16,551 nucleotides of DNA, from the NCBI GenBank assembly GCA_002431305.1, contig DJEG01000008.1, positions 1 through 16,551 of the forward strand, read 5' to 3'. The stretch comes from Ruminococcaceae bacterium UBA5904 (GTDB taxonomy: Bacteria; Bacillota; Clostridia; Oscillospirales; Acutalibacteraceae). The position numbers and the translations under genes were made by a program. The notes under the pieces are model-generated. The model searched no databases. It was not told the DNA's origin and saw nothing but the letters and a program-made list of their open reading frames with translations. Below, one piece after another: positions 7,070 to 14,214 of the stretch (position 1 is its first letter; each line of letters opens with the position of its first letter).

Positions 7070-8275
7070 TTAGAAGAGTCTTCCCATGATGAAAACAACG
7101 TTGAGTATTTTCATAAGAGCGGTAAGGAATCTGTTCATACCCTTTGCAAAAACATAGTCGGCTTTGGTCATTCCGTCATGTCCGGGGATGGTCGAACCGT
7201 CTTTAAGCGCGAGGTCGAATACGTAAAGAGTGTGAGCCTCGTACTCGAAGGGTTTGTTCTCGTCAATGTTGATAATTTTAACGCCTCTGAGATAATCCTT
7301 GCCGTATGAGTTGTAGGTAGCTCCCGAAACTGCAACAGCGTCAATTCCGTCAACTGTGGTGGTGAAGTTGTTGATGTGGTCATGACCGGTGAATACAGCC
7401 ATAACGTCTCCGCGCTCAACGAGAGCGTCCCACTCTCCGTCGTTGTCAAACGAGGGGCAGGGTCTCTCCATCATGATACCGTCAATGTTTGCAACGTTGG
7501 GGAAGATGGAAGAAGTTTTACCGTTGGTGAAGTTATAGAAAAGCTTTGAACTGCCCTTGATAGAGGTATCAAAGAAAATGTTCTGCATGGCTTCCTGGGT
7601 GATGATGTGCTGGAAAACGAGAGAGGGAACAAGTCCGCCGTTTTCGCTTTCAAGCTGGGCGCTGACATTCTTATACCATTCAATCTGGTCTTCTCTTACG
7701 CAGTCGTAGTATGTAATACCGTTAACATTATGATTGCCGTTCTCGTCGTTTACATAGTCGCCCGAGTCAAACATCCACATGTTGAAAGCGACCTTGCTTC
7801 CGTCGGAAGAGAGAATGGGAAGATTGTGCGTAGCGCAGCCGTGAAGGTCGGGATCCGCGTCATAAGCGAGGCATCCGGGATACTGCTGATAAATCGAGAG
7901 AATGTCCTCTTTTGAAAGGTTGGGTGCGCTCTCGTCGTCGTGGTTGCCGTAAACGAAAGTAAACGGAACGCCTCTCTCAACAAGGGGGGTGAGAAGCTCG
8001 TCGTAGGACTCAAGATTTTCAGCGTCCTTGCAGACGTTGTCGCCGAGGAAAACAACGATGTCGGGCTGTTCCGCATCAAGAGCCTCGGAGATGAAGTTTA
8101 ACATGGAAACCTTAGTAGGATGACCGTCCTGCGGGTCTGCGATAACCATGATTTTGAACTTTCCGTTTTCGTCAAACTGAAGCGTGTAATCGCTCTGCGG
8201 GGCAGCCGCGAATGCGGGAACGCACAGACAAAGACTCATCATAAAAGCTGAGATGACTGCAATGATTTTCTTCAT
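7070..8275 (-). CDS. Secreted calcineurin-like metallophosphoesterase (Dcr2-like)
   Basis: This 401-residue protein has a Sec signal peptide (MKKIIAVISAFMMSLCLCVPAFA, cleavage about 23-24) and a metallophosphoesterase domain. Metal-site motifs in order are ADPQD (D47), GDN (D79, N80), GNHDD (N111, H112), FQH (H223) and GHDH (H298, H300). The first motif is normally D-x-H, but here the third position is Gln (Q49), so one metal ligand is changed. The overall order resembles the Dcr2/purple-acid-phosphatase branch. The substrate, a phosphomonoester or phosphodiester outside the cell, is unknown. The last 22 residues (about 380-401) form a hydrophobic, amphipathic tail similar in style to that of the leucine-rich-repeat protein. 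AAGGAG lies 8 bases before the ATG at 8275. It has its own promoter and terminator. Confidence 0.92.
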   Translation of the reverse strand: MKKIIAVISAFMMSLCLCVPAFAAAPQSDYTLQFDENGKFKIMVIADPQDGHPTKVSMLNFISEALDAEQPDIVVFLGDNVCKDAENLESYDELLTPLVERGVPFTFVYGNHDDESAPNLSKEDILSIYQQYPGCLAYDADPDLHGCATHNLPILSSDGSKVAFNMWMFDSGDYVNDENGNHNVNGITYYDCVREDQIEWYKNVSAQLESENGGLVPSLVFQHIITQEAMQNIFFDTSIKGSSKLFYNFTNGKTSSIFPNVANIDGIMMERPCPSFDNDGEWDALVERGDVMAVFTGHDHINNFTTTVDGIDAVAVSGATYNSYGKDYLRGVKIINIDENKPFEYEAHTLYVFDLALKDGSTIPGHDGMTKADYVFAKGMNRFLTALMKILNVVFIMGRLF

Positions 8276-8308
8276 TATAAGAACTCCTTATATATTTTGT
8301 AGAAATAT

Positions 8309-8338
8309 ATTATATTCCTTTTATAAAACAAAAGTCAA
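8309..8338 (-). promoter_or_regulatory. Promoter of the metallophosphoesterase gene
   Basis: On the minus strand TTGACT (8338-8333) and TATAAT (8314-8309) are 18 bases apart, a close match to the housekeeping consensus. The start would be near 8302, giving a leader of about 27 nt that contains AAGGAG. Confidence 0.82.
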
Positions 8339-8358
8339 TTGTATATATTAGATAAATA

Positions 8359-10158
8359 TTAATGTAATCTCTTGTCTCTTTTGACGGAATATTTGCCGTG
8401 CGTGCTTTTTCTGTTTAATGAAGTCGACGTTTTACTGTTTTTGTCTTTATTTGACGAACGTTTTTTGGAACGGTTATTTTCGGCGTGCGTTTTTTCAGCG
8501 GAAGCGTACGGTTTTTTCTTTGCTTCGCGGCGTTTATTTTTCGGTTGTTTTTCCTCGTATTCGAACGCGCTTACGGCTGCGGTTTTTCCGCATATTTTAA
8601 TACCGTTTAAATCGGCGGTCATCTGATTGCGTATGCTCTCGGGTACGCCGACCACGCTGTAATCGTCGTAGATTTCGATTTTACCTACGTCCTTGCCCGA
8701 AATGCCCGTGTTGTCGCATATTGCCGCAACGAGGAAGTTAGGTGCGACATGACCGCTTCTGCCGATTGAAATTTTGATTTTGGCGTAGTTTTCGCCGGCA
8801 TAAGAGCTTTTTAAGTTAACTTTGTTTTTCTTTTCGGAATGAATGTCGGAAAGTCCCGCCGCAGCGTCCGAAACGCTCATTTTTAAAAGAGCGGATATGA
8901 TATCCTCCGTGTCGTATCCAGACGTTATAAGCTCGTCAGCCATGTCGCGGTAGATTTCGGCTATGGGGGAGTTTATGTATTCTTTCGCTTTCATTACGGC
9001 GTTATCGGCGGCTTTTTCGCGAATTTCGGCAACGGTTGGAATGTCGATTTCTTCAAGCTCGCTTTTCGCGCTCCTCGCTATCGATAAAAGAGTTATAATC
9101 TGCCGTCTGCCCGAGCAGATTGTCAGCGCGACTCCGTCCTTGCCCGCTCTGCCCGTTCTGCCGATACGGTGAACGTAATACTCCTTATTATTCGGAATAT
9201 CGTAATTAAAAACGTAGTCGAGGTCGTTTACGTCGATACCGCGAGCCGCTACGTCTGTTGCAGCGAGAATATTTGTTTTGCCCGACTTGAAGCTCTCCAT
9301 AACTCTCGTTCTCTGTGACTGGAGCATGTCGCCGTGAAGCCCTGCGGCGTTGAAGTTGTGTTTTTCGAGAATTAATGAGATTTCGTCGACCATCTGCTTC
9401 GTATTGCAGAAAATCATGGCGCGTTTTGGTGAATAGTATCTCAGCAAAAGGCAAAGCGCGTCCGTTTTTCTGCCCGAGGGAACGTCAACGAATTTCTGCG
9501 CGATATTATCAAGAGTGACCTGCTTTTTATTAATTTCAATAAGAACGGGGTTTTTCTGAAAACGCTCGGTTAAGTCGAGTATTTCCTTCGGCATTGTTGC
9601 GGAGAAAAGTACGGTCTGTCTTGACTCGGGCGTTTCGGATAAAATCGTCACGATATCGTCGATAAATCCCATGCTCAGCATTTCGTCGGCTTCGTCGAGA
9701 ACTGCGAGGGAAATATTGTCGAGATTCAGCGTTCCCCTGCGCATGTGATCCATGACTCTTCCGGGCGTGCCTATTACTATATTCGATTTTTTCAAAGCGG
9801 AAAACTGCCTGTCCATCGGCGCGCCTCCGTAGACTTCGGCAATATTAATTCCGTGAATGTATGCAGTCAGCTTTCTGAACTCCGCCGCCGCCTGCTGAAC
9901 AAGCTCACGCGTGGGGCAGAGGACTATCGTCTGCACGTACGGTTTAGAATACGAATCCGTTTTTTCAATCGCGGGGATTGCGAATGCGAACGTTTTGCCC
10001 GTTCCCGTCTGGCTCTTGCCTATGATGTCCGCGCCGTCGCGCATGAGCGGAATCGCCTTTGTCTGAATCTCCGTAGCCTCGTCGAATCCGAGGTCGTCGA
10101 TTGCCGACTGAAGCTCGGGGATAATCCCGAGTTCGGAAAATTTAAGAGTGTTTTTCAT
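8359..10158 (-). CDS. DEAD-box ATP-dependent RNA helicase with DbpA-type RNA-binding domain
   Basis: This 599-residue cytoplasmic helicase unwinds short RNA duplexes and probably acts in ribosome assembly or RNA turnover. All core motifs are present: Q-motif region FSELGI...EIQTKAIPL, motif I SQTGTGKT (49-56), Ia PTREL (82-86), Ib TPGR (131-134), II DEAD (155-158), III SAT (186-188), IV MIFCNTK, V TDVAARGID (301-309) and VI HRIGRTGRAG (330-339). A DbpA-like RNA-binding domain follows at about 457-533 (KIKISIGRSGHVAPNFLVAAI...VGKIEIYDDYSVVGVP). The last 65 residues or so are a Lys/Arg-rich disordered tail. The layout is closest to DeaD/CsdA and YxiN-type helicases, often cold-induced. GAGGT precedes the ATG, and an attenuator-like hairpin lies just upstream of that. 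Confidence 0.96.
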   Translation of the reverse strand: MKNTLKFSELGIIPELQSAIDDLGFDEATEIQTKAIPLMRDGADIIGKSQTGTGKTFAFAIPAIEKTDSYSKPYVQTIVLCPTRELVQQAAAEFRKLTAYIHGINIAEVYGGAPMDRQFSALKKSNIVIGTPGRVMDHMRRGTLNLDNISLAVLDEADEMLSMGFIDDIVTILSETPESRQTVLFSATMPKEILDLTERFQKNPVLIEINKKQVTLDNIAQKFVDVPSGRKTDALCLLLRYYSPKRAMIFCNTKQMVDEISLILEKHNFNAAGLHGDMLQSQRTRVMESFKSGKTNILAATDVAARGIDVNDLDYVFNYDIPNNKEYYVHRIGRTGRAGKDGVALTICSGRRQIITLLSIARSAKSELEEIDIPTVAEIREKAADNAVMKAKEYINSPIAEIYRDMADELITSGYDTEDIISALLKMSVSDAAAGLSDIHSEKKNKVNLKSSYAGENYAKIKISIGRSGHVAPNFLVAAICDNTGISGKDVGKIEIYDDYSVVGVPESIRNQMTADLNGIKICGKTAAVSAFEYEEKQPKNKRREAKKKPYASAEKTHAENNRSKKRSSNKDKNSKTSTSLNRKSTHGKYSVKRDKRLH

Positions 10159-10171
10159 TTAATATACCTCA

Positions 10172-10209
10172 AAATAAAAACAACCGGGCATGACCGCGGT
10201 CATACTCGG
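10172..10209 (-). terminator. Terminator-like hairpin in the helicase leader (putative attenuator)
   Basis: On the minus strand a 26-nt near-perfect dyad (10209-10184), centred on the 14-base palindrome ATGACCGCGGTCAT, is followed by TTGTTTTTATTTT. It lies between the helicase promoter and its ribosome binding site. No minus-strand gene ends here, because the upstream gene is divergent. So it is not the terminator of a neighbour and could regulate the helicase by attenuation. The palindromic core could also be a protein-binding site. Confidence 0.65.
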
Positions 10210-10242
10210 CAATAATTTTTTATAACTATATATGACTTTATA

Positions 10243-10271
10243 ATTATATCTTTTTTATTACCATATTGCAA
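10243..10271 (-). promoter_or_regulatory. Putative promoter of the RNA helicase gene
   Basis: On the minus strand TTGCAA (10271-10266) and TATAAT (10248-10243) are 17 bases apart. The -10 is perfect and the -35 matches 4 of 6. A TTGACA lies a few bases further upstream but its spacing to this -10 is too long. The leader would be about 78 nt. Confidence 0.6.
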
Positions 10272-10328
10272 TTGTCAATAGTTATTATTAGTTGTGAATT
10301 TAAAAGAAAATTTTAATGCAAAACGCTG

Positions 10329-10356
10329 TTGACTTATACGATAAACGGTGTATAAT
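10329..10356 (+). promoter_or_regulatory. Promoter of the AbrB/ABC-2 operon
   Basis: TTGACT (10329-10334) and TATAAT (10351-10356) are separated by 16 bases. The expected start, near 10363, falls inside the palindrome at 10359-10374. Confidence 0.82.
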
Positions 10357-10358
10357 AA

Positions 10359-10374
10359 GTATAACAAGTTATAC
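10359..10374. promoter_or_regulatory. Palindromic operator at the start of the AbrB/ABC-2 operon
   Basis: GTATAAC and GTTATAC are perfect 7-base arms around AA. The site starts two bases after the -10 box and covers the expected transcription start, a classic place for a repressor. The first gene of the operon is an AbrB-type DNA-binding protein, so self-repression is the simplest reading. A partial copy (TATAAC) follows at 10379-10384. Confidence 0.65.
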
Positions 10375-10400
10375 TTTTTATAACAAAAGGCGGTTTTATT

Positions 10401-10691
10401 ATGATAAAGAAACTAAACGATAAAATGATGGGAACCGCGAAAGTGGGACCCAAAGGACAGATAGTTATTCCCAAGGAAATGAGGGATTTATTCTCACTCG
10501 AATGCGGTGACTCGGTCGTATTGTTCGCAGATAAAAAACGCGGTATCGCGATAAATAAAATGAGCGCGGTACAGTCGATTGTCGACGGCGTGTTCAAGAA
10601 AATGGAATCGGGCGGTATGAGTGAGGCAGAAATGCGCGAAGCGGAAATTTTTACGGGCGACTTTGAAGAGGTTAAGGACGACGGGGAGTGA
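10401..10691 (+). CDS. AbrB/MazE/SpoVT-family DNA-binding protein
   Basis: This is a 96-residue transition-state-type regulator. Residues about 10-53 form the swapped-hairpin AbrB fold: GTAKVGPKGQIVIPKEMRD, then GDSVVLFADKKRGIAI. In known members two such hairpins from a dimer bind DNA. The remaining part (about 54-96) is helical and acidic (MSEAEMREAEIFTGDFEEV) and may be for oligomerisation. It is the first gene of an operon with an ABC ATPase and an ABC-2 permease, its stop codon being 4 bases before the ATPase start. It probably controls that exporter through the palindrome at its own promoter. A MazE-type antitoxin role is unlikely because no toxin gene follows. Confidence 0.9.
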   Translation: MIKKLNDKMMGTAKVGPKGQIVIPKEMRDLFSLECGDSVVLFADKKRGIAINKMSAVQSIVDGVFKKMESGGMSEAEMREAEIFTGDFEEVKDDGE

Positions 10692-10695
10692 TATT

Positions 10696-11415
10696 ATGTA
10701 TGCGATTGAACTTAACAATGTTACGAAGAAATATAAGGATGTGACGGCTGTAGATTCGCTGTCGTTTAAGGTCGAAAAGGGAAAATGCGTTTCATTGCTG
10801 GGCGTAAACGGCGCGGGTAAAACGACGAGCATTAAAATGATGTGCGGTATAATAAAGCCCGACTCCGGCTCAATCCGTGTAATGGGTTATGATACCGTCG
10901 ATGAGAAAAACAAGGTCGGTTCCGTTATCGGCGTTTCTCCGCAGGAGACTGCAGTCGCGCAGAATCTGACGGTACGCGAAAATCTTGAATTCATCGCGGG
11001 GATTTATAATAAAAAGGACGCGGACTTAAATTCCGTTATCGAAAAACTCGGACTCGGCGAGGTAGAAAAGAAACGCGCGGGCAAGCTGTCGGGCGGATAT
11101 CAGCGCAGGTTAAGCATTGCGATGGCGATAGTTACCGAACCCGAGGTTTTGTTTCTCGACGAGCCGACGCTCGGACTCGACGTTATTGCAAGACGCGAGC
11201 TTCTGACGTTTATTGAAAAATTAAAGGGTGAACATACCGTCGTTCTGACGACTCATTACCTTGAAGAAGCGCGCATATTAAGCGACGTTACCGCCGTTAT
11301 GGCAAAGGGCAGGCTTAAAGCGTTCGGTACGACGGACGAAATTATTAAAATGAGCGGTAAAGAGACGTTCGAGGACGCATTTATCGCGCTTGCCGGCGGG
11401 GAGGAATTAAAATGA
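10696..11415 (+). CDS. ABC transporter ATP-binding protein (ABC-2 exporter type)
   Basis: This is a 239-residue ATPase of an exporter. Motifs are Walker A GVNGAGKTT (36-44), the Q-loop in SPQET (81-85), signature LSGGYQRR (131-138), Walker B VLFLDEPT (151-158) and H-loop His187 in TTHYLEEA. The ATG at 10696 is chosen because GGGGAG lies 7 bases before it and the protein then begins with the usual ABC beta-strand (MYAIELNNVTKKYKDV). A longer reading frame from 10621 would overlap the AbrB gene by about 70 bases with non-family sequence. It overlaps the permease gene by 4 bases (ATGA), a sign of translational coupling. The substrate is unknown; related systems export drugs, lantibiotics or lipid-linked sugars. 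Confidence 0.95.
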   Translation: MYAIELNNVTKKYKDVTAVDSLSFKVEKGKCVSLLGVNGAGKTTSIKMMCGIIKPDSGSIRVMGYDTVDEKNKVGSVIGVSPQETAVAQNLTVRENLEFIAGIYNKKDADLNSVIEKLGLGEVEKKRAGKLSGGYQRRLSIAMAIVTEPEVLFLDEPTLGLDVIARRELLTFIEKLKGEHTVVLTTHYLEEARILSDVTAVMAKGRLKAFGTTDEIIKMSGKETFEDAFIALAGGEELK

Positions 11416-12155
11416 GAATTTTCGTGTTTGCAAAGCGTAATTTTAAAGAAATATTGAGAGACCCGATGGCGATTGTGTTCGGAATCGGATTTCCCGTAAT
11501 AATGCTTTTTCTCATGAGTATTATTAATAAGAATATTCCGCCCGAGGCACAGATGACATTGTTTGAAATAAACCGCCTGTTTCCGGCGGTTGCGGTGTTC
11601 GGACTGTCGTTTATATCGCTTTTTTCGGGATTTCTTATATCCAAGGACAGAACGACCTCGCTTTTTATAAGACTGTGCGCTTCGCCGATGAACAGCGTTG
11701 ATTTTATCGCAGGCTATGCGCTGTCGCTGATTCCCGTCGCGGTAATACAGCTTGTTATCGCCCTTGCCGTGTCGGTTATACTCTCTCTTAAATTGAGTGC
11801 GGGAGTTATTCTCTGCGTTTTATCGTGTATGATAAGCGCGGTAATGTTCATTTCAACCGGACTTATCCTCGGCACGGTGTTTACCGATAAAGCGGTCGGC
11901 GGAATCGCGTCTATAATCGTCAATCTGACGGCGTGGCTGTCCGGCGCTTGGTTTGACCTTGACTTGCTCGGCGATACGTTTAAAAAGATATGCCGTGTTC
12001 TGCCGTTCGCAAACGCCGTTGACGCGGGACGGTATCTTATAGCGGGGGAGTATTCGTCGGCAGTAAAGCCTATTTTAATTGTGACTGCGTATACGGTTGC
12101 GCTGGCGGTCTGCGCGTCGGTTGTGTTTTCGATTAAAAACGGCAGGGATAAATAA
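11412..12155 (+). CDS. ABC-2 type transporter permease
   Basis: This is a 247-residue membrane subunit of the exporter whose ATPase is encoded just before it. The N-terminus holds a short amphipathic stretch (FAKRNFKEILRDPMAIVFG) typical of ABC-2 permeases. About six hydrophobic segments follow (roughly 20-37, 55-77, 97-118, 123-150, 155-178, 220-240). The conserved SGAWFDLDLLG and CRVLPFANAVDAGRYL region between the last two segments matches the family. Its start overlaps the ATPase stop in ATGA. It ends the operon, and a strong terminator follows. The substrate cannot be inferred. Confidence 0.93.
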   Translation: MRIFVFAKRNFKEILRDPMAIVFGIGFPVIMLFLMSIINKNIPPEAQMTLFEINRLFPAVAVFGLSFISLFSGFLISKDRTTSLFIRLCASPMNSVDFIAGYALSLIPVAVIQLVIALAVSVILSLKLSAGVILCVLSCMISAVMFISTGLILGTVFTDKAVGGIASIIVNLTAWLSGAWFDLDLLGDTFKKICRVLPFANAVDAGRYLIAGEYSSAVKPILIVTAYTVALAVCASVVFSIKNGRDK

Positions 12156-12171
12156 ATTGTAATATTAAAAC

Positions 12172-12220
12172 ATCCGAACCGCAAAGTTTTGCATTGCTCT
12201 GCGGTTCGGATATTTTATTC
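12172..12220 (+). terminator. Intrinsic terminator of the ABC-2 operon (probably bidirectional)
   Basis: ATCCGAACCGCA (12172-12183) and TGCGGTTCGGAT (12200-12211) form a perfect 12-bp stem, followed by ATTTTATTC. Read on the minus strand it is followed by GTTTTAATATT and is close to the end of the convergent small ORF, so it may serve both. Confidence 0.9.
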
Positions 12221-12228
12221 TTATTAAT

Positions 12229-12348
12229 TTAATTTTCCGCGCTGTTATCGGCTTTGTTCTGCGCGTTGTCCTCGTTCTGCGTTTTTACGTCCGGTTTGGC
12301 TTTGTCCTTCTTTGATTTTTTCTTCTGATTGTCTTTGTTTTTAGCCAT
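12229..12348 (-). CDS. Small lysine-rich hydrophilic protein (39 residues)
   Basis: This short frame starts at an ATG at 12348 and stops at 12229. AAGGAG lies 8 bases before the ATG. The product has 11 Lys and 7 Asn in 39 residues, no aromatic residue and almost no hydrophobic residue, so it should be disordered: a basic N-terminal half (NQKKKSKKDKAKP) and a more acidic, Asn/Gln-rich C-terminal half (QNEDNAQNKADNSAEN). I do not recognise a family. It lies 60 bases after the lipase gene on the same strand, and its ribosome binding site is inside the lipase terminator hairpin, so it would need read-through or a promoter I do not see. The evidence is the start signal and composition only; it may not be expressed. 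Confidence 0.55.
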   Translation of the reverse strand: MAKNKDNQKKKSKKDKAKPDVKTQNEDNAQNKADNSAEN

Positions 12349-12350
12349 GA

Positions 12351-12401
12351 AAAAAACTCCTTACTCTGTTTTTTGTTATTTTTTGCAGAGCGGGGAGTTT
12401 T
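12351..12401 (-). terminator. Intrinsic terminator of the lipase gene, overlapping the next ribosome binding site
   Basis: On the minus strand AAAACTCCCCGCTCTG (12401-12386) pairs with CAGAGTAAGGAGTTTT (12368-12353), apart from a 2x2 internal loop, with a 17-nt A-rich loop and a terminal T run. It begins 8 bases after the lipase stop codon. The descending arm contains the AAGGAG used by the small ORF. Confidence 0.82.
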
Positions 12402-12408
12402 ATTCTTA

Positions 12409-13836
12409 TTATCTTAAATTTTCAATCATCGATGTTAAATCCGAATAGAACTGACGGACTTCAGAGGTGTTGCCGTCCATTCCGATTACGGTGCCGTGAT
12501 GTCCCGATCTTGTCGGCATGACGTACCAGACCCCCTTTTTGATTTTGGTGCTGTCCTGTACGTATTCCTCGTGTTCGGCACCGAGCGGATATTTTGCCGA
12601 CACGACGTTTACGAGTCCGTCGTTAGCCTGCCATGACGAATCGATATTTATTCCGCCGTCGGTAACGCCCGTGTACATGCCCATTGCGTCAGAAAATCCG
12701 ATTAGTACGGGGAGTGAAATTTTTAAATCGGCAGTCTGTCCGTTTAAAACCGACGCGTCTTTTGTTGAACAGTATGAATAGGAAAAATAATATACGTCTT
12801 TTACTGTTTTTATTTTCGAATTTAATTCGTTTGCCCCGTCGGGCGACAAATCATAGCCCGCGTGGTCGTTATCGGATTCTACAACGGCTCTGACCGCGTT
12901 TTTAATTTCGCTTAATCCTCCGTTGATCTTTCCGACTCCGAACTGGTCGAGCATAAAATCATAAACTCCCGATACGGGCGAGGTCACGCCCGCAGCCGCA
13001 AAACAGACCGTTGTCAGTAAATCTGTTGTTGAATCAAGCCCTATGAGCTTGCCGACGGAATTTATAAGACACGTAAGCGACGTTCCGTTATGCGGTGAAC
13101 ACAGAGTAGTAACGCTGAAAACATAGGAGCCTTTACCTCCAGTAAAGAGGGGTGACGTTTCGCTTCCGCTTGCGTTCTGCTCGTTTTCATCACCGTATTC
13201 AAGCAATGAGGCGAGCAGTCTCGCGGTCTCTCCGCCGTAGCTGTGACCGACGAGATTTATTTTAACTCTCTGACCGCCGTTTATCTTTTCGCCCCACTGC
13301 GGTACGAGCGCGGTTGTGTACTGTCTGCCGAAACGCGCGTGTTTATGAACTTCGGAATGATATGCCCCGTAGTCGACGGTTGTTCCGGTAAGCTGTGCGT
13401 ACAGTTCGCACGCTCTGTCCCACGTGCTCGATATCGGTCCCACGCTCGGCGCGCATACGTCGAAGCCCTCGCTTTTTAAGTAATCCGTAATGCTTCCCGC
13501 GGACGAACCCCAGTACGGCGAAGCTGTATTGAGTCCGCCGTTCTCGCCCCATCCGCCGAGACCGTGTACGAAAACGTAAGGGTAGTTTATCTTGCCCCCG
13601 TTTATCTCATACCACAGATTTTTATACCCGCCGTATTTTACGGGGACGGCGATTATTACGGCAATAATGGCAAGCGCAGTGAGCGCGCATATTATCGAAA
13701 CCGCTGTTTTTCTGCCGTTTCGTTTTTCCTTCTGGTCTTCAATAGTTTTTTCGTTCTCGGCGTTAGACTCGCGTTTGCTCTTTGAAACGGGAATATCGTA
13801 TGAATAATTGTCAAAATTGTCGTTATTGTCTTTCAT
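12409..13836 (-). CDS. Membrane-anchored lipase of the family I.5 (Geobacillus/Staphylococcus) type
   Basis: This is a 475-residue alpha/beta hydrolase predicted to cleave acylglycerol esters outside the cell. It has a charged cytoplasmic N-terminus (1-43), one membrane helix (about 44-66) and then the catalytic domain. The oxyanion region is YPYVFVHGLGGWG (85-97). The nucleophile is Ser199 in GHSYGG, the likely acid is Asp406 in NDGLVN and the likely base is His447 in SGHHGTVIG. The four zinc ligands of the Geobacillus L1 lipase appear kept: Asp140 (STWDRACELYAQL), His160 and His166 (YGAYHSEVHKHARFGR) and Asp329 (YDLSPDGA). These matches come from recalled family sequences, not an alignment run. 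GGAGG lies 9 bases before the ATG. Typical relatives are secreted with a cleaved signal, whereas this one looks anchored. Confidence 0.92.
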   Translation of the reverse strand: MKDNNDNFDNYSYDIPVSKSKRESNAENEKTIEDQKEKRNGRKTAVSIICALTALAIIAVIIAVPVKYGGYKNLWYEINGGKINYPYVFVHGLGGWGENGGLNTASPYWGSSAGSITDYLKSEGFDVCAPSVGPISSTWDRACELYAQLTGTTVDYGAYHSEVHKHARFGRQYTTALVPQWGEKINGGQRVKINLVGHSYGGETARLLASLLEYGDENEQNASGSETSPLFTGGKGSYVFSVTTLCSPHNGTSLTCLINSVGKLIGLDSTTDLLTTVCFAAAGVTSPVSGVYDFMLDQFGVGKINGGLSEIKNAVRAVVESDNDHAGYDLSPDGANELNSKIKTVKDVYYFSYSYCSTKDASVLNGQTADLKISLPVLIGFSDAMGMYTGVTDGGINIDSSWQANDGLVNVVSAKYPLGAEHEEYVQDSTKIKKGVWYVMPTRSGHHGTVIGMDGNTSEVRQFYSDLTSMIENLR

Positions 13837-14155
13837 AACAGAAAACCTCCGCGTAAAAAAAGTCGGAAAAAGTCGAAAAAAATTATATTGTTAATACTTT
13901 AGAAATAAAACGTTTAAAAATGATTAACAAAATACAAAAAATAACAAATCAAAAAAACAATCAAACATGCTGTTTTTTATGCAGTCGGAAATTGAACATG
14001 ATTTCAAACCATAGACATGTTGTGCATAAAAACAAAAAGCAATTTTTTTGTGTTTAGGTTAGAAAATATAGAATGTTTAATAAAACTATGCAAATTTTAG
14101 TAAGAATAATGATGTATGTAAAAAAATAACTGTTAGATATCGTCGGATATGCTCA
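13837..14155. other. AT-rich intergenic region between lipase and DUF6514-like genes
   Basis: No gene is seen in these 319 bases. They hold the lipase leader (GGAGG at about 13846-13850) and a possible minus-strand -10 box TATAAT (13887-13882) without a good -35. There is also a long imperfect inverted repeat at 13971-14034. The base composition is much more AT-rich than the neighbouring genes. A phage attachment site could lie here but none can be proven without the other prophage end. Confidence 0.6.
13971..14034. repeat. Imperfect long-armed inverted repeat
   Basis: TGTTTTTTATGCA (13971-13983) and TGCATAAAAACA (14023-14034) are inverted copies differing by one base in the T run, with a 39-base loop that contains GAAAT/ATTTC as a smaller hairpin and ACATG twice. 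Its role is unknown; it may be a structured RNA or a protein-binding site near the prophage edge. Confidence 0.5.
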
Positions 14156-14183
14156 TTGATAACCCTGTTGGATTATGTACAAT
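14156..14183 (+). promoter_or_regulatory. Putative promoter of the DUF6514-like gene
   Basis: TTGATA (14156-14161) and TACAAT (14178-14183) are 16 bases apart, each differing from consensus by one base. The start codon follows about 30 bases later. Confidence 0.6.
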
Positions 14184-14214
14184 AATATCCATGACAAATC
14201 AAGGAGGTATAAAC

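Noticed and set aside
10401..10691. AbrB-type gene as the antitoxin of a toxin-antitoxin pair
   Set aside because: The next gene is a canonical ABC ATPase and no small toxin gene is adjacent, so control of the exporter is the better reading.
10621..10695. Longer N-terminus for the ABC-2 ATPase
   Set aside because: The extra 25 residues overlap the AbrB gene and do not fit the family. The ATG at 10696 has a good ribosome binding site and starts the conserved fold.
13837..14214. CRISPR array or tandem repeat in the AT-rich spacer
   Set aside because: The A/T runs are irregular. No repeat of constant length and spacing is present, and no cas gene is nearby.
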